64,000 nucleotides of DNA from Pseudomonas putida (lineage in GTDB: Bacteria > Pseudomonadota > Gammaproteobacteria > Pseudomonadales > Pseudomonadaceae). The translations under genes were made by a program, and so were the position numbers. Positions 28,024 through 39,784 of the stretch are shown piece after piece. The stretch is taken from the NCBI RefSeq assembly GCF_022627325.1, contig NZ_JAETZZ010000003.1, forward strand, positions 353,246 through 417,245, in the 5' to 3' direction. Within the stretch, counting starts at the first letter, position 1, and every line of letters begins with the position of its first letter. The notes under the pieces were generated by a model. The model saw only the letters and a program-made list of their open reading frames with translations. It did no database searches and was not told the DNA's origin.

Positions 28024-30597
28024 TCAGGCGCCAACCAGGCTAGGTTGAGCCTCGTTCGCCGGGTGCAAGGGCAGCAACGGCGAATGCGGGTCGTTGTTGA
28101 TCGATGCACGCCACGCGTCGATCCAGGCCGCATTGTGCTCTGCCCACACCTGAGCATGCAGGCGCGCCAAGGCGACCGGGTCGCTCAGCAAGGCGAGGCG
28201 AGTACCCAGGTCCAGGCCTTTGGGCCCAGCCTCTATCGCCTTGGCAAGGCGCTCGGCACGCATCGCCTCGATCGCTGCCGACTGGCCATGACGGGCAGTG
28301 GCCATGGCACAGGCCAGGGCGTTCTGCCGCGGGTCGACCACAGCGCGCACGAAGCCGTCGTGCAGGGCATGCCAGCGATTCTCGTGGGTGTACTGGTCGG
28401 TGGCGAGCAGCTCCTGGGGCGTTGCGTACTCCTCAGGGATCAGGAACAGCTTCTCGTCCTTGGCTGCCAGGCCCAGGCGTGTACGGCTGGAGATCACCGA
28501 AACGGGGATCGACAGCACCAGCGAACCAACGATCGGTGCCAGCCACCACAGGAAGCTTGGGTTCAGCCATGCCACCAGCGCCGCCCAGGCAATACCCAGC
28601 AGGGTTTGCGGGCCATGGCGACGTACCGCCTCGCTCCACGGGGTCGAATCGTCGTCGCGCTGCGGCGAGTTCCAGGTCGCAGCCCAGCCAAGGAATGCGG
28701 CCAACACGAAGCGGGTGTGGAAGATCATCCGTACTGGCGCCAGCAGCATGGAGAACAGCATCTCCATCAGCATCGACAAGGTGACCTTGACCCGCCCACC
28801 GAACTCGACCGCGCCCTTGGCCCAGATCAGGATGATACTGAGCAGCTTGGGCAGGAACAGCAGCACGATGGTGGTGGAGAACAGCGCCACGGCCTTCTCC
28901 GGGTGCCACTGCGGCCACAGCGGATACAGCTGGTACGGCTCGATGAAGTATTGCGGCTCCATCAGCGTGTTGGTGGCCAGCAACGCGGTCGACAGCACCA
29001 GGAAGAAGAACCACAACGGCGCCGACAGGTAAGACATCACGCCGGTGAGGAACACCGCACGGTGCACCGGGTGCATGCCCTTGACCAGGAACAGGCGGAA
29101 GTTCATCAGGTTGCCATGGCACCAGCGGCGGTCCCGCTTGAGCTCGTCAAGCAGGTTCGGCGGCAGCTCTTCATAGCTGCCCGGCAGATCATAGGCAATC
29201 CACACGCCCCAGCCCGCACGGCGCATCAGCGCTGCTTCGACGAAGTCGTGGGAAAGGATCGCGCCGGCGAAGGCGCCCTTGCCGGGCAACGGCGCCAAGG
29301 CGCAGTGCTCGATGAACGGCTTCATGCGGATGATCGCGTTATGGCCCCAGTAGTGCGACTCACCCAGCTGCCAGAAGTGCAGGCCGGCGGTGAACAGCGG
29401 GCCGTACACACGGGTGGCGAACTGCTGCATGCGCGCGTACAGCGTGTCCATGCCCGATGCCTTGGGCGCGGTCTGGATGATGCCGGCGTCCGGATTGGCC
29501 TCCATCAGGCGTACCAGGCTGCTCAGGCACTCGCCACTCATGACGCTGTCGGCGTCGAGCACGACCATGTACTTGTATTCGCCCCCCCAGCGACGGCAGA
29601 AGTCGTCGAGGTTACCGCTCTTGCGCTTCACACGGCGGCGGCGGCGGCGGTAGAAGATGCGGCCGAAACCTTTGGTCTCGCGGCAAACGTCCAGCCAGGC
29701 CTGTTGCTCGGCCACGGCGATGTCAGTGTCGTTGGTATCGCTGAGCACGAAGAAATCGAAACGGTCGAGGTTGCCGCTGGCTGCGACCGATTCAAAGGTC
29801 GCCCGCAGCCCTGCGAACACGCGCGGCACGTCTTCGTTGCAAATAGGCATCACCAACGCCGTACGTGCTTCAGGAGCGATCGGCTCACTGCCGGCACTGC
29901 TGCCGGAGATACGGTATTTGTCACGCCCGGTGAGCAGCTCGAGGAAGCCCATCAGCGCGGTCCAGAAGCCCGCCGACACCCAGCAGAAGAGGATGCCGAA
30001 AAGGATCAGGATGGAGGTCTGCAAGGCATAGGGCCAGACCTGTACGACGGTGTCCCACAGCGGCTGGTTGACCACTTCGTCGAGCTCGACGAACGACCAG
30101 CCCTGGTACGGCAGGATGCCCTTCATGTACCAGCCGGCGACGAGGGTCTGGCCGATCATGAGGGTCAGCAGGATATAGCGGCGGATCGAGCCGACCATGC
30201 GCCAACGCGCCGGAGGCAGCTCGCGCTTGGGCGGCTGCGGCGCGTTGGTGCGGCCGGTCATGCGCCGCCACATGCGGATCAGCACATTGGTACGCCATGG
30301 CTCGGGCACAACCCGGGTGCGCTTGATCGGCGGTGCGATCTTCAGGCACAGCCGGCCGCTGCCGTCGACGCCGAGCATCTCGGCATCTTCCAGTTCGGCG
30401 GCGCTGCCCACCGTCAGGCGCGGGCCCACCGAGGCCTGCACGGCCTCGTGGGTGGTGGCGGGCGCATTGCCCGCCAGGCGTTGGTGCAGCTCACTGAACG
30501 AGGTACAGCTGGCGAGTTCCGCGCGCTGCTCATCGCTCAGTGGGAGGTGGGCCAGGTACTCGCCAAGCGATTCCGGCCTTGCGCTTGAGTTACTCAT
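28024..30597 (-). CDS. opgH: Glucans biosynthesis glucosyltransferase OpgH (MdoH)
   Basis: Inner-membrane family-2 glycosyltransferase of 857 aa that makes the linear beta-1,2 backbone of osmoregulated periplasmic glucans from UDP-glucose. The cytoplasmic catalytic domain has [10 protein letters not shown], the [11 protein letters not shown] motif with the DxD-type metal ligands and the R-x-x-RW type motif (DRRWCHGN). About eight membrane helices flank it. Its start overlaps the opgG stop by eight bases. Loss of these glucans typically affects envelope stress and motility. Confidence 0.95.
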   Translation of the reverse strand: MSNSSARPESLGEYLAHLPLSDEQRAELASCTSFSELHQRLAGNAPATTHEAVQASVGPRLTVGSAAELEDAEMLGVDGSGRLCLKIAPPIKRTRVVPEPWRTNVLIRMWRRMTGRTNAPQPPKRELPPARWRMVGSIRRYILLTLMIGQTLVAGWYMKGILPYQGWSFVELDEVVNQPLWDTVVQVWPYALQTSILILFGILFCWVSAGFWTALMGFLELLTGRDKYRISGSSAGSEPIAPEARTALVMPICNEDVPRVFAGLRATFESVAASGNLDRFDFFVLSDTNDTDIAVAEQQAWLDVCRETKGFGRIFYRRRRRRVKRKSGNLDDFCRRWGGEYKYMVVLDADSVMSGECLSSLVRLMEANPDAGIIQTAPKASGMDTLYARMQQFATRVYGPLFTAGLHFWQLGESHYWGHNAIIRMKPFIEHCALAPLPGKGAFAGAILSHDFVEAALMRRAGWGVWIAYDLPGSYEELPPNLLDELKRDRRWCHGNLMNFRLFLVKGMHPVHRAVFLTGVMSYLSAPLWFFFLVLSTALLATNTLMEPQYFIEPYQLYPLWPQWHPEKAVALFSTTIVLLFLPKLLSIILIWAKGAVEFGGRVKVTLSMLMEMLFSMLLAPVRMIFHTRFVLAAFLGWAATWNSPQRDDDSTPWSEAVRRHGPQTLLGIAWAALVAWLNPSFLWWLAPIVGSLVLSIPVSVISSRTRLGLAAKDEKLFLIPEEYATPQELLATDQYTHENRWHALHDGFVRAVVDPRQNALACAMATARHGQSAAIEAMRAERLAKAIEAGPKGLDLGTRLALLSDPVALARLHAQVWAEHNAAWIDAWRASINNDPHSPLLPLHPANEAQPSLVGA

Positions 30598-32329
30598 CGG
30601 CAGGCAACTGATAGCTCCAGGTCTCGGTCAGCACTTGTTCAGTGGTGGCCGGGGCCCCGTTGGTGGATGCCGCGTCGGCGGCAGGTTGTTCAGCCTTGGC
30701 AGGTTGCTCGGCCTTGGCAGTTTTTTCAGCCTTGCCATGCTTGGTCGCGGCCTTGTCCTGCTTGGCTTCTTCGGCAGGCTTGGCCGCCTCGACCGGAACG
30801 TCACGAACCAGTGCGGCACGCATCTCGGTAGCCTTGTTGGCCTCCTTGATCTTCATCCGCAGGGTCAGGCGCCAGCCCTTGGTCTCTGGGTTATAGCGCA
30901 GATTGTTCTCGACCACCTCAGCGTTGTCGCCGACGCTGATCTGGCTGCGTACCGCAGCGTCTTCCGGCAGGGCGGCCAAGGCCGGGCCGGCGAAGTCGAC
31001 CAGAAACGCCACGCTGCCGTCTGGTTGACGGATCAGGTTGGACTGCTTGACGTCACCGGTTGACCGCATGGTCTGGGTCACCGAACCCAGCTCCTGGGCC
31101 TGGAAACGCGCTTCGTCGATGGTCCAGTGCAGGCGGTAGGCGTACTCGAACGGCTTGCCGGGTTCTGGCAAGGTTTCCGGGCTCCAGAAGGCAACTATAT
31201 TGTCGTTGGTTTCGTCGGCGGTCGGGATCTCGACCAGATCGACGGTGCCCTTGCCCCAATCGCCCTTAGGCTCGATCCAGGCGCTCGGACGCTTCTGGTA
31301 GTTGTCGTCGAGGTCTTCGTAATCCTTGAACTCGCGATGACGCTGCATCAGGCCGAAACCGCGCGGGTTCTCGACGCTGAAGTTGCTTACCGACAGGTGT
31401 TTGGGGTTGTTCAGCGGGCGCCACAGCCACTCGCCGTTACCGGCGTGGATCGACAGCCCTTCGGAGTCGTGCAGGGCCGGGCGATAGTTCATGACCTTGG
31501 ACGGCTGGTTTGGGCCGAACAGGAACATGCTGGTCAGCGGCGCGATGCCCAGACGGCTGACGTGGTCACGCAGGAACACGCGGGACTGCACATCGACCAC
31601 GGTATCGCTGCCCGGGCGCAGGATCAGCTTGTAGGCACCCGTCGAGCGCGGCGAATCCAGCAGGGCGTAGATCACCAGGTGCTTGTCGGCCGGCTTGGGT
31701 TTTTCGACCCAGAATTCGGTGAAACGCGGGAACTCTTCGCCCGAAGGCAACGCGGTGTCGATGGCCAGGCCACGGGCCGACAGGCCGTACACATGCCCTT
31801 TGCCGACCACACGGAAATAACTGGCCCCCAGCAGGGTCATGATTTCGTCCTGCTTGTCGGCCTTGTTGATCGGGTAAAGCACGCGGAAACCGGCGTAGCC
31901 AAGGTTCTTGGTGGTTTCAGGGTCGTGCGGCACGTCACCGAACTCGAAACGGCTCGGGTCGTACTTGATTTCCTCGACGGTGGTGGCGGTGACTTCGTTG
32001 ATTTTCACCGGTGTGTCGAAGTGCATGCCCTGGTGGTAGAAGGACAGCTTGAACGGCGTCTTGTCCTTGGCCCACTCGGCCTTTTCCTGCAGGAAGTGAA
32101 TCTTCTGGTAGTCCGCGAATTTCATGTCGCGGAACACTGCCGGCAGATTGCTTTTCGGTGCTTCGTACTTCTGGCCGGCGAGATCCTTTGCCTTGGCTGC
32201 AACATCGTCAAGATTGAATGCCCACAGCTGGCCCGCGCTCATCAGGCCGACCAGTGCCGCACTGGCCATCAGGGCCTTGCGCAGCCGATTGCCGGGGATT
32301 CTAGATGCTTTATGGGGACTAACAATCAC
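30590..32329 (-). CDS. opgG: Glucans biosynthesis protein OpgG (MdoG)
   Basis: Periplasmic protein (579 aa) needed for branching or release of osmoregulated periplasmic glucans, first gene of opgGH. A long signal sequence ([20 protein letters not shown]) precedes the mature N-terminus [18 protein letters not shown]; two beta-sandwich domains follow. The GTG at 32329 has GAGGG six bases upstream and gives the usual length. The C-terminus carries an unusual Ala/Lys/Glu-rich tail (about 520-565) before the final [13 protein letters not shown]. Confidence 0.93.
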   Translation of the reverse strand: MIVSPHKASRIPGNRLRKALMASAALVGLMSAGQLWAFNLDDVAAKAKDLAGQKYEAPKSNLPAVFRDMKFADYQKIHFLQEKAEWAKDKTPFKLSFYHQGMHFDTPVKINEVTATTVEEIKYDPSRFEFGDVPHDPETTKNLGYAGFRVLYPINKADKQDEIMTLLGASYFRVVGKGHVYGLSARGLAIDTALPSGEEFPRFTEFWVEKPKPADKHLVIYALLDSPRSTGAYKLILRPGSDTVVDVQSRVFLRDHVSRLGIAPLTSMFLFGPNQPSKVMNYRPALHDSEGLSIHAGNGEWLWRPLNNPKHLSVSNFSVENPRGFGLMQRHREFKDYEDLDDNYQKRPSAWIEPKGDWGKGTVDLVEIPTADETNDNIVAFWSPETLPEPGKPFEYAYRLHWTIDEARFQAQELGSVTQTMRSTGDVKQSNLIRQPDGSVAFLVDFAGPALAALPEDAAVRSQISVGDNAEVVENNLRYNPETKGWRLTLRMKIKEANKATEMRAALVRDVPVEAAKPAEEAKQDKAATKHGKAEKTAKAEQPAKAEQPAADAASTNGAPATTEQVLTETWSYQLPADE

Positions 32330-32591
32330 GAGCAACCCTCGCCGAAAACAGATCATGAAACCAACGGCCAGCGACAAATGCCGGGTTGGCGAGCACTGTT
32401 CGGACCCCGTGAGGGCGTAATGATTCCCCAAACGGATCCAGACAATGCTCGAGTCAGAGTAAAACGAACCTGCGAACGCAGGCCCTAACAGCGCGCGATT
32501 ATCCAGCAGGATGCATTACAACGCATCAGGCTGGATCAACTATTTAGCGTACAAAACCCCTTGTTTCGCACAACCTAGGCCGTTTTTTCAT
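32330..32591 (-). promoter_or_regulatory. opgGH upstream region
   Basis: This 262-base stretch is more AT-rich than its surroundings and holds no gene. It contains a perfect small hairpin (CCTGCG/CGCAGG, 32469-32482), followed on the minus strand by TTCGTTTT, which may be a leader element. A second inverted repeat (GCATT/GATGC type, about 32510-32527) lies upstream of a TAATC-like -10. Promoter assignment is uncertain. Confidence 0.35.
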
Positions 32592-33029
32592 TCATATTTG
32601 TAACAGAAAAGTCACAGGGCCATCATTGACCAGATGTACCTGCATGTCGGCACCGAATCGGCCGCTCGCCACATCTGCATGCTGGCCCTGGGCTTGCTGC
32701 AAAAGATAGTCGAACAGTTCGGCACCGAGCGCTGGCGGTGCAGCTGTCGAAAAGCTCGGACGCATGCCGCTGCGGGTGTCCGCCGCCAACGTGAACTGCG
32801 ACACCAGCAGCAAACCGCCGCCCACATCCTTGAGGGACAGATTCATCTTGCCCTGCTCATCGCTGAACACGCGGTAGTTGAGCAACTTGTGCAACAGTTT
32901 ATCGGCCTGTTCACGGGTATCTTCAGGCTCTACCGCCACCAGCACCAGCAAGCCTTGGTCGATGGCGCCGACAATTTCACCCGCCACCTCTACCCGCGCG
33001 CCGCGCACACGCTGCAGCAGCCCCTTCAT
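32592..33029 (-). CDS. dtd: D-aminoacyl-tRNA deacylase
   Basis: Cytoplasmic proofreading enzyme (145 aa, standard length) that hydrolyses D-amino acids from mischarged tRNAs. The two catalytic-pocket motifs are present: SQFTL near residue 78 and the cross-subunit GP-like NDGPVTF near the C-terminus, with GMRPSFS between. It begins [15 protein letters not shown]. The start overlaps the pip stop by four bases, so the two are translationally coupled. A long upstream extension of the frame runs inside pip and was rejected. Confidence 0.95.
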   Translation of the reverse strand: MKGLLQRVRGARVEVAGEIVGAIDQGLLVLVAVEPEDTREQADKLLHKLLNYRVFSDEQGKMNLSLKDVGGGLLLVSQFTLAADTRSGMRPSFSTAAPPALGAELFDYLLQQAQGQHADVASGRFGADMQVHLVNDGPVTFLLQI

Positions 33030-33997
33030 GCTTCTTCCAGAGGCAGGTCGAGCAGGCGACGTGCCATCTGATCGGCGGCCCGCACCAGCGCATCGGTGAT
33101 CCCCGGCTCGGACGCCGCATGGCCGGCGTCGCGGATCACCTTCAGCTCGCTGTTGGGCCATGCCTGGTGCAATGCCCAGGCGTTGTCCAGCGGGCAAATC
33201 ACATCATAGCGGCCATGCACGATCACGGCCGGCAGGTGGGCGATCTTGGGCATGTCACGGATCAACTGGTCGGGTGCGAGGAACGCGTTGTTCATGAAGT
33301 AGTGGCATTCGATCCGGGCGATCGACAAGGCGCGCTGAGGCTCGGAGAAGCGGTCGATCACCAGTGGGTTGGGGCGCAGGGTGGCAGTGCGGCCCTCCCA
33401 GGTGGACCACGCCTTGGCGGCATGCATCTGGGCGATCTGGTCGTTGCCGGTCAGGCGCTTGTGGAATGCCTTGACCAGGTCATTACGCTCATCCGGCGGA
33501 ATCGGCGCGATGTAGTCCTGCCAGTAATCGGGGAACAGGCGGCTGGCGCCCTCCTGATAGAACCACTCGATCTCTTGCGGGCGGCACAGGAAGATACCGC
33601 GCAGGATCAGGCCGTGAACCCGCTCGGGGTGGGTCTGGGCATAGGCCAGGGCCAAGGTAGAGCCCCAGGAGCCGCCGAACAGTACCCACTTGTCGATGCC
33701 CAGATGCTCGCGAATGCGCTCCAGGTCTTCGACCAGGTGCCAGGTGGTGTTGTTCTCCAGGCTTGCATGCGGGGTGGAACGGCCACAGCCGCGCTGGTCG
33801 AACGTGATGATGCGGTACAGGTTGGGGTCGAAGTAGCAACGGCTCTGGGCATCGCAACCCGCGCCCGGGCCACCGTGGATGAACACCACCGGCAGACCTT
33901 CAGGCGAGCCGCTTTCATCGACATAAAGCACATGCGGCGCTTCCACGGCCAGATCGTGCCGGGCGTAGGGTTTGATCTGCGGGTAGAGGGTCTGCAT
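33026..33997 (-). CDS. pip: Prolyl iminopeptidase
   Basis: Alpha/beta-hydrolase peptidase (323 aa, S33 family) that removes N-terminal proline from peptides. The oxyanion motif HGGPGAG, nucleophile box GGSWGS near residue 110, and FDQRGCGRS are classic for the family; the catalytic Asp is in GRYDVICP and His in DAGHAA. The ATG at 33997 has GGAG seven bases upstream. It is transcribed divergently from the giant NEL gene. Confidence 0.95.
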   Translation of the reverse strand: MQTLYPQIKPYARHDLAVEAPHVLYVDESGSPEGLPVVFIHGGPGAGCDAQSRCYFDPNLYRIITFDQRGCGRSTPHASLENNTTWHLVEDLERIREHLGIDKWVLFGGSWGSTLALAYAQTHPERVHGLILRGIFLCRPQEIEWFYQEGASRLFPDYWQDYIAPIPPDERNDLVKAFHKRLTGNDQIAQMHAAKAWSTWEGRTATLRPNPLVIDRFSEPQRALSIARIECHYFMNNAFLAPDQLIRDMPKIAHLPAVIVHGRYDVICPLDNAWALHQAWPNSELKVIRDAGHAASEPGITDALVRAADQMARRLLDLPLEEA

Positions 33998-34200
33998 TGC
34001 GCACTCCGTGTGAGGATTTAGTCTGCCGTTGGGCATCATAAACCTGAATTGCGCTTTGAGCATGTATCTGAAGACAACTCCCCCGCACAAGCCTGCCATG
34101 CCTTTGCCACTGCGCTGACACCCCACCAGATTTATCTACCCCATCGAGGCTTTTCCACTCGCCATAGTCCCTTGTCCCGTTTCCTGCAATGGACCTCACG

Positions 34201-37200
34201 ATGCCTAGCCCAACCGGCAAGACCACCCCCCCACCGGGTACCCCATACGCCACCATCGAGCAGAAAATCCCCACGTGGCTGAAATCAGCCTCCCCCGACA
34301 CCCTGCGCGCAATGCGCAACTGGGAGCAGGCCCCCACCTGGCTGGCCACGGCGATCCTGCAGATGCCGGACATCGGCAACGCCTGGCGTGACGAACATGC
34401 GCGCCACCGTGACCACGCGGCACAGGTGCGCAGGCTGTTTGAAGCGCTTCCCGAGCTGCAGTCCTACGCCAGCCAGCAACTGTCAGAGGCGATCAGCGAA
34501 CGGTTTGGCCTGACCGTCGATGTGCAGAACTGCTACCTGGTGGATGCACGCCTTATCGACATGGCCAACGCCATCGACAGCCGTCAGGCCATCGACCGCG
34601 CCACCCGCTCGCTGCTGCACTGCGCCCTGCACAACTTCGATGCTGCCGCCGCCGTCAAGCATGGGATGGATGCAGAGGGCGGGCCACTGAAGAAATCCGT
34701 CATCGTCGATCACCGGCGTTTCATGGGCACAGTGCCCATCACCAATACCCTGAACATCGAAGCGGAGGCGTTTGCCGAGCTGTGCCGTGACCTGGACCTG
34801 GGCCGCAAATACCACGACAAGGTTCACGCCATCTACTATCCCCAAGCCACAGCACAGCTGAGCGCCGACGAAGCTGCGCTGAACGTGTATCAAACCCTGG
34901 GCCGCGCCGAGGTATCGGCATTCAGGCAATCCCTGCATTTCGCCCGCCTCAAGGGCGATATCAGCGAGGTGCTGTACACCACCGCCCTTGCCACCCCCCT
35001 CGACAGGCTCCCAGCCGAATCTGCAGGACCGGCGATCGCTTTCAGCCTGCTCACACTGTGGGAAGCCGAACTCACCGGCGTCGCGCTCATCACCTTGCGA
35101 ACGTCGGCCCAAGACACCGTGGCGCTGTACATCCCTGATGACAGCGAGACGCCGCTCAAGGAATTCGCCTCCCTGGAGGCCTTGAAGGCCGACCTGAGCG
35201 GTCGACTGAGGGCGAACATCGCTTACCTGGACAGGCATCTAGCCGACCGCGACAAAGGCCCGGTGATCGCGCGCCTCAAGGACCGCCTGACCCCCATCGG
35301 CTGGAGTGTCCGCGGCCTGCATGAGCGGGTGCCGGACCCGCATGCAACGCTGTACCCGGTCGCACAGCCGTTTCGTCATGCATTCGAGGGTGTGATGGCC
35401 TTCCAGAAAGCCGAGCGCCACGAAAAGGATGTGCTTTTCCACGCGATACCAACAGCGATCGTCGATCGACGTACCGCTCTCGCCCACCGGCAGTTGATTG
35501 CCGGTCGCGTACTGACGGGCTTGAACATCGCAGGCTTCTTCGTGCCGGGCCTGGGCGAGGCGATGCTGGCTGTATGCCTGACACAGCTGGCCTGCGAGGT
35601 GTACGAAGGAATCGATGCGTGGAAAAACGACGAACGTGATGCGGCCTACGGGTATCTGGTCGATGTTGTCGAGAACGTGGCGCTCATGGTGGCGCTCTCT
35701 GCCGCAGCCAAGGCACTGAAGAACCCAGGGGAAGGTGCTGCAGGCGGGCCGGGAGAGGAACAGGAGGTGGAACGGATTCCCGTGGAAACGCCCTCCTTCA
35801 TCGAAGCGCTGGAAACTGTCGAATTACCCAATGGCGAGGCCCGCCTGTGGAAGCCCGACCTGACGCCGTACCGCAGCCCCCAGGTGCTGCCCGCAAACCT
35901 GGAACCCGACGAACATGGCTTGCTTCACTATCAAGGCAAGCGCTGGCTTGTCGTGCAGGGTAACCAGTACATCGTCAGGCCCACTGCGGCCACTGACCAA
36001 TACCGCCTGGTGCACCCGGCCAGGCCTGTTGCGCACGAGCCTGCGCTTCGCCATAACGGCGCCGGCGCCTGGTTGTTGCCCCTGGAGCACCCTCTGCAAT
36101 GGCCAATGACGACCCTGGTGCAACGCATGGGCCTTGCGAGCGAGCAATTCTCAGAAGAAACAGCCTTGCAGATACTGCGTGTCTGCGATGTACATGAAAA
36201 CGTGCTGCGCCATGTCCTGACCGAAAACCAGCGGTTGCCTGCCCTGCTTGAGGACACCCTGACCCGCTTCAGGCTGGACAGGGCTGTCCGTCAGCTGCCT
36301 GACAGGAGCCGATGGCCCACCGAGCTCGAACGTGCCTACGCGCGCCTCCCCGCCAGCCAGGCTAGCGGCGCGGCAGTCATTCAGCGGGTCTATCCGAACG
36401 TGCCCGCAGCAATCACCGATGAGGTGCTGCGAAACGCCACCAGCGGCGAAATTGCAGCACTCGGCACGGGCAAGCTGCCTCTGCGCCTGGCTGAAGAGAT
36501 ACGCGTCTTCCAGCAGCAGGTACGCCTCGCCCGGGCCTACGAAGGGCTGTTCCTCGCCAGCGTTCGCAACGGCGACACCGACCGGCTGATCATGCATTCA
36601 CTCGAACGGCTGCCTGGCTGGCCCGCTGACATCAACCTCGAACTTCGCCAGCACCGCTTCTGGCCTGCTCATCGCGAAAGCGTGGGGCCAACGGATGCAC
36701 AGTCTTTCACGGTGATTACCAGCGCCGAAGCAGGTTACATCGTCCACACCGAGGCAGGAGCGCAAACCCCGGTCACCGTTTATGGCGATCTGTGTACGGC
36801 GTTATATGCCGCGCTGCCCCAGGCGATGGCCCAAGTGGGCATCGTAGACGGGGCTGAGTTACGCCTGCGGTTGCAGGAAGGCCCCCTGTTGTCACGTACC
36901 TCGCTCAGGCAGGTGCTGGGCATGCAACCTGTACGGCCGGGTTACCGCTCCCCCATGCGGCTCGCCAACGGACGTATTGGCTACCCGTTGAGTGGTGGCC
37001 TGCCGACAGCCCCCATTGTCAGCCGCCAGGCCCTGCTTGAGGCGGTCAACGCCACAGGGCTCGCCGAAAACACCCCCAGATCGGCGGATCAGATTCTGAT
37101 GATCATCGCCGGCGGTGGCCGTAACCCACAGCAAGTGCTTGGACGGCTGCAGCAACTGGTGGATCAACGCATAGAGATGCAAAGCCGGCTGGACGACTGG

Positions 37201-39732
37201 AACGAGGGGATTTCAACTGCGTCCGATCAGGCCGCGCAGCAGTACAGCGCCCTGCGGCAAGCCATCATGCAGCACTGGTACGACACGGCATTGGTCGAGG
37301 GGGACAGCCACACCAGCGAGCTGAGCCTGGAGCAGGTGCCCCTGGCCGATATCCCCATGACTCTGCCAACATTCTTCACCTCGAATATTCGCAGGTTGCG
37401 GCTTTACGACCTGCCATCAGGCACCCTCGCCGGTTGGGCGCAGAACGAACGCTTGCTGCAACGCCTGCTCAGGCAGGTACCGCAACTTGAATCGCTGGAG
37501 ATCAGCCGGGCCTACGACCCCAGCATTACACCGTCCTCTTTCATTTTCAGTATCCCCACCATCACAGAGCACTTGCCTGGCCTGCGGGCGCTGAGGTTCA
37601 TCAACCAGAACGTCGCACTCACCTCCAATGACATGAACCAACTGGCCCAGTTGCCACTGCTCAGGTACCTGGACCTGAGCGGCAATCGTTTCGCGCAGCG
37701 CGACAGCCCCAGCTTCCATGAGTTTTCGCTGGACTACCTCGGCCTGAACGCCATGCAACTGCATCAATGGCCGATCGGGCTGGGCAGTGACGCCCTGGAG
37801 CGAATCGCTCACGTTTCGCTGCGTGACAACAACCTCCGGTCGCTGCCCTCGTTCCTGCTCAACGAGGCAGAAGCGATCCAGCGCCCGTCGAGCCTTTCGC
37901 TGGAGGGTAACGAGATCAACGAAACCCACCTGCAGCGCCTGCTACTGAGCGAGAACCGGATGAATGTGCAGGTCAATGTGGATCACTCCCCCGAGCTGAC
38001 CCAACGGCTTGAACGCATCCAGAATGAGCGCCAGCAACTGCGCGAGGCGATCGAAGGCTGGGCGCAAGCTTCCAGTTCCAACACCCCGCTGACCCAAGCG
38101 GTGCTCGAAGACCGGCAACGCATCGAAGTGGCGATCACCGAATTCTGGTCCCGGCAGGAGCAGGGTTTGCAGTACCTTCGGCTGCAGCTTGAAAATGTGG
38201 CACTGGAGCATTTCCCGAGACGGCTGCCGGCCTTCTTCGGTGAACGCGTGACCGCCTTGACGCTGACCCGCGTCAGTGGCTCAACCGCCCAGCTCAACGA
38301 ACTGCTGGGGCGCTTCCCCAATATCACCCGGCTGACCGTCGAAGCGCACGTAGCGCCAATGCCCTCGCTGCCGTCGGCCCTGGTACGGTTGCAGCGACTC
38401 GCGCATCTGGAATTTCGCAACATGGGCCTGGAAATCGACCAGGCCATGATCGAAGCCTTCGCCCGTTTGCCGCAACTTTCGTCGCTGGACCTGTCGGGTA
38501 ACCAGATCGGTGCCATTACCCAGGTACCCGCCAACCTCTCAGCGAACCTGACATCACTGAGCCTGACCAACATGAACCTGCAGGCCTGGCCAGCCTGGTG
38601 CGACGCCCTGCTGCCATTGGAGCTGCTGGATTTGAGCTCCAACCATATCTCGGAGCTGCCCAACCATATTCTGGAAAACATCCACAACCCGATGCCGATC
38701 TCGTCGATTTCGATGTTCGACAACCCGTTGTCAGAAGATACGATCCAACGGGTGCGCACGTTCTCCGACAGCCAGCACAGCCTGTCCTTCGCCCTCGACA
38801 TTCCCGACAACCTGATCCTGATTGAATCGTCCGATGAGGGCTCACTCCTCGATCATCCTCACTTCCCAGTGCCCTTCGCTGGCGATGACTCACCAAGGCT
38901 GGAGGATTGGGCGCTTGGCAACCAAGCGCAGAACGAAGCCCTGAGCGACTGCTGGCAAAGGCTGCAGACACTCGAAAATGGCCATAACCTGTTGGCCCTA
39001 GCTGGGCGTTTGCGCAATGCGGCGCCGTACCTCGACCCTACCTCGCAAGCCGCGTTCTGCGAGCGCGTGCGCATCATGCTGGTGATTGCGGCAACCCATG
39101 AGCATGAGCTGCCCACCATGAGCAGCATCGCTGCGGCGGCCTTGCCCGACCCGGTAACCGGCTCGCAGACCTGCCATGACGGCGCACTTCAGGAATTCAA
39201 CAATATCGAGCTGTACCTGATGTCCAACCGCATCCTCACCGACGCGGGCGACTCCTTGCCGGCCTTGTACCGGCGCCTGCTGCAACTGTACCGGATCGGC
39301 CAGCTGGAACTGCTGGCCAACAGCCGGACCGGGCAAGGTGACCGGGTCTCGGTACGCCTGGCCTACCGCCGGGAGCTGGCCCGGGAGCTGGACCTGCCGA
39401 TTGCCGACAGTATGCGTTTTCGCGGCGCGGCCATGCTGGCACCGGGCGAGATCTCCAGTGTCCTGGAGCGCGTCAGGCAAAAGGAAAACAGTGATGCGTT
39501 CATCCAGTACATGCTGGCAAACGCTGACTGGACCCGCCGATTGCGCGCTGAATACCCCGGCCGTTTTGCCGAAATAGAGCAACGCTATGGCGAGCAGGTG
39601 CTCGAACTGGCTGCACTCGACCTGCCGCTGGCGGAGGAGCTGGCACTGCAGCAAAACCTGCAAGACGCTAAAGAACATCAGGAGCTGGAGCTGCTTCAGG
39701 AACTGACCCGGATGCAGGGCCGGCCCGAATGA
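34201..39732 (+). CDS. Giant LRR/NEL-type E3 ubiquitin-ligase-like effector, about 1,843 aa
   Basis: Modular protein. Residues 1-~600 form a DUF6543/dermonecrotic-toxin-like region with two hydrophobic stretches (FVPGLGEAMLAVCLTQLACE and NVALMVALSAAAKAL) that may insert into membranes. Leucine-rich repeats span about 1060-1240 and 1340-1510 (LRYLDLSGN, LSSLDLSGNQI, LELLDLSSNHI), split by a coiled-coil insert. A C-terminal NEL domain (about 1540-1843) carries the C-x-D motif TCHDGAL, putative catalytic Cys1658. NEL enzymes of Shigella IpaH and Salmonella SspH ubiquitinate host proteins. No secretion genes are nearby. The ATG at 34201 has weak GGA support; 34189 is the alternative. Confidence 0.88.
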   Translation: MPSPTGKTTPPPGTPYATIEQKIPTWLKSASPDTLRAMRNWEQAPTWLATAILQMPDIGNAWRDEHARHRDHAAQVRRLFEALPELQSYASQQLSEAISERFGLTVDVQNCYLVDARLIDMANAIDSRQAIDRATRSLLHCALHNFDAAAAVKHGMDAEGGPLKKSVIVDHRRFMGTVPITNTLNIEAEAFAELCRDLDLGRKYHDKVHAIYYPQATAQLSADEAALNVYQTLGRAEVSAFRQSLHFARLKGDISEVLYTTALATPLDRLPAESAGPAIAFSLLTLWEAELTGVALITLRTSAQDTVALYIPDDSETPLKEFASLEALKADLSGRLRANIAYLDRHLADRDKGPVIARLKDRLTPIGWSVRGLHERVPDPHATLYPVAQPFRHAFEGVMAFQKAERHEKDVLFHAIPTAIVDRRTALAHRQLIAGRVLTGLNIAGFFVPGLGEAMLAVCLTQLACEVYEGIDAWKNDERDAAYGYLVDVVENVALMVALSAAAKALKNPGEGAAGGPGEEQEVERIPVETPSFIEALETVELPNGEARLWKPDLTPYRSPQVLPANLEPDEHGLLHYQGKRWLVVQGNQYIVRPTAATDQYRLVHPARPVAHEPALRHNGAGAWLLPLEHPLQWPMTTLVQRMGLASEQFSEETALQILRVCDVHENVLRHVLTENQRLPALLEDTLTRFRLDRAVRQLPDRSRWPTELERAYARLPASQASGAAVIQRVYPNVPAAITDEVLRNATSGEIAALGTGKLPLRLAEEIRVFQQQVRLARAYEGLFLASVRNGDTDRLIMHSLERLPGWPADINLELRQHRFWPAHRESVGPTDAQSFTVITSAEAGYIVHTEAGAQTPVTVYGDLCTALYAALPQAMAQVGIVDGAELRLRLQEGPLLSRTSLRQVLGMQPVRPGYRSPMRLANGRIGYPLSGGLPTAPIVSRQALLEAVNATGLAENTPRSADQILMIIAGGGRNPQQVLGRLQQLVDQRIEMQSRLDDWNEGISTASDQAAQQYSALRQAIMQHWYDTALVEGDSHTSELSLEQVPLADIPMTLPTFFTSNIRRLRLYDLPSGTLAGWAQNERLLQRLLRQVPQLESLEISRAYDPSITPSSFIFSIPTITEHLPGLRALRFINQNVALTSNDMNQLAQLPLLRYLDLSGNRFAQRDSPSFHEFSLDYLGLNAMQLHQWPIGLGSDALERIAHVSLRDNNLRSLPSFLLNEAEAIQRPSSLSLEGNEINETHLQRLLLSENRMNVQVNVDHSPELTQRLERIQNERQQLREAIEGWAQASSSNTPLTQAVLEDRQRIEVAITEFWSRQEQGLQYLRLQLENVALEHFPRRLPAFFGERVTALTLTRVSGSTAQLNELLGRFPNITRLTVEAHVAPMPSLPSALVRLQRLAHLEFRNMGLEIDQAMIEAFARLPQLSSLDLSGNQIGAITQVPANLSANLTSLSLTNMNLQAWPAWCDALLPLELLDLSSNHISELPNHILENIHNPMPISSISMFDNPLSEDTIQRVRTFSDSQHSLSFALDIPDNLILIESSDEGSLLDHPHFPVPFAGDDSPRLEDWALGNQAQNEALSDCWQRLQTLENGHNLLALAGRLRNAAPYLDPTSQAAFCERVRIMLVIAATHEHELPTMSSIAAAALPDPVTGSQTCHDGALQEFNNIELYLMSNRILTDAGDSLPALYRRLLQLYRIGQLELLANSRTGQGDRVSVRLAYRRELARELDLPIADSMRFRGAAMLAPGEISSVLERVRQKENSDAFIQYMLANADWTRRLRAEYPGRFAEIEQRYGEQVLELAALDLPLAEELALQQNLQDAKEHQELELLQELTRMQGRPE

Positions 39733-39752
39733 TCACCCCCTGAAACGAACTG

Positions 39753-39780
39753 CGAGGGCCTTCACCCGGCCAGGCCCTCG
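39753..39780. terminator. Terminator between the NEL gene and hutG
   Basis: CGAGGGCC (39753-39760) pairs with GGCCCTCG (39773-39780) across a 12-base loop, between the converging stop codons. Confidence 0.75.
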
Positions 39781-39784
39781 TCGG

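Noticed and set aside
27955..30588. 877-codon open frame on the + strand
   Set aside because: It is the antisense shadow of opgH; the amino-acid composition (Gln/His/Arg-rich, no domains) is typical of a GC-rich mirror frame.
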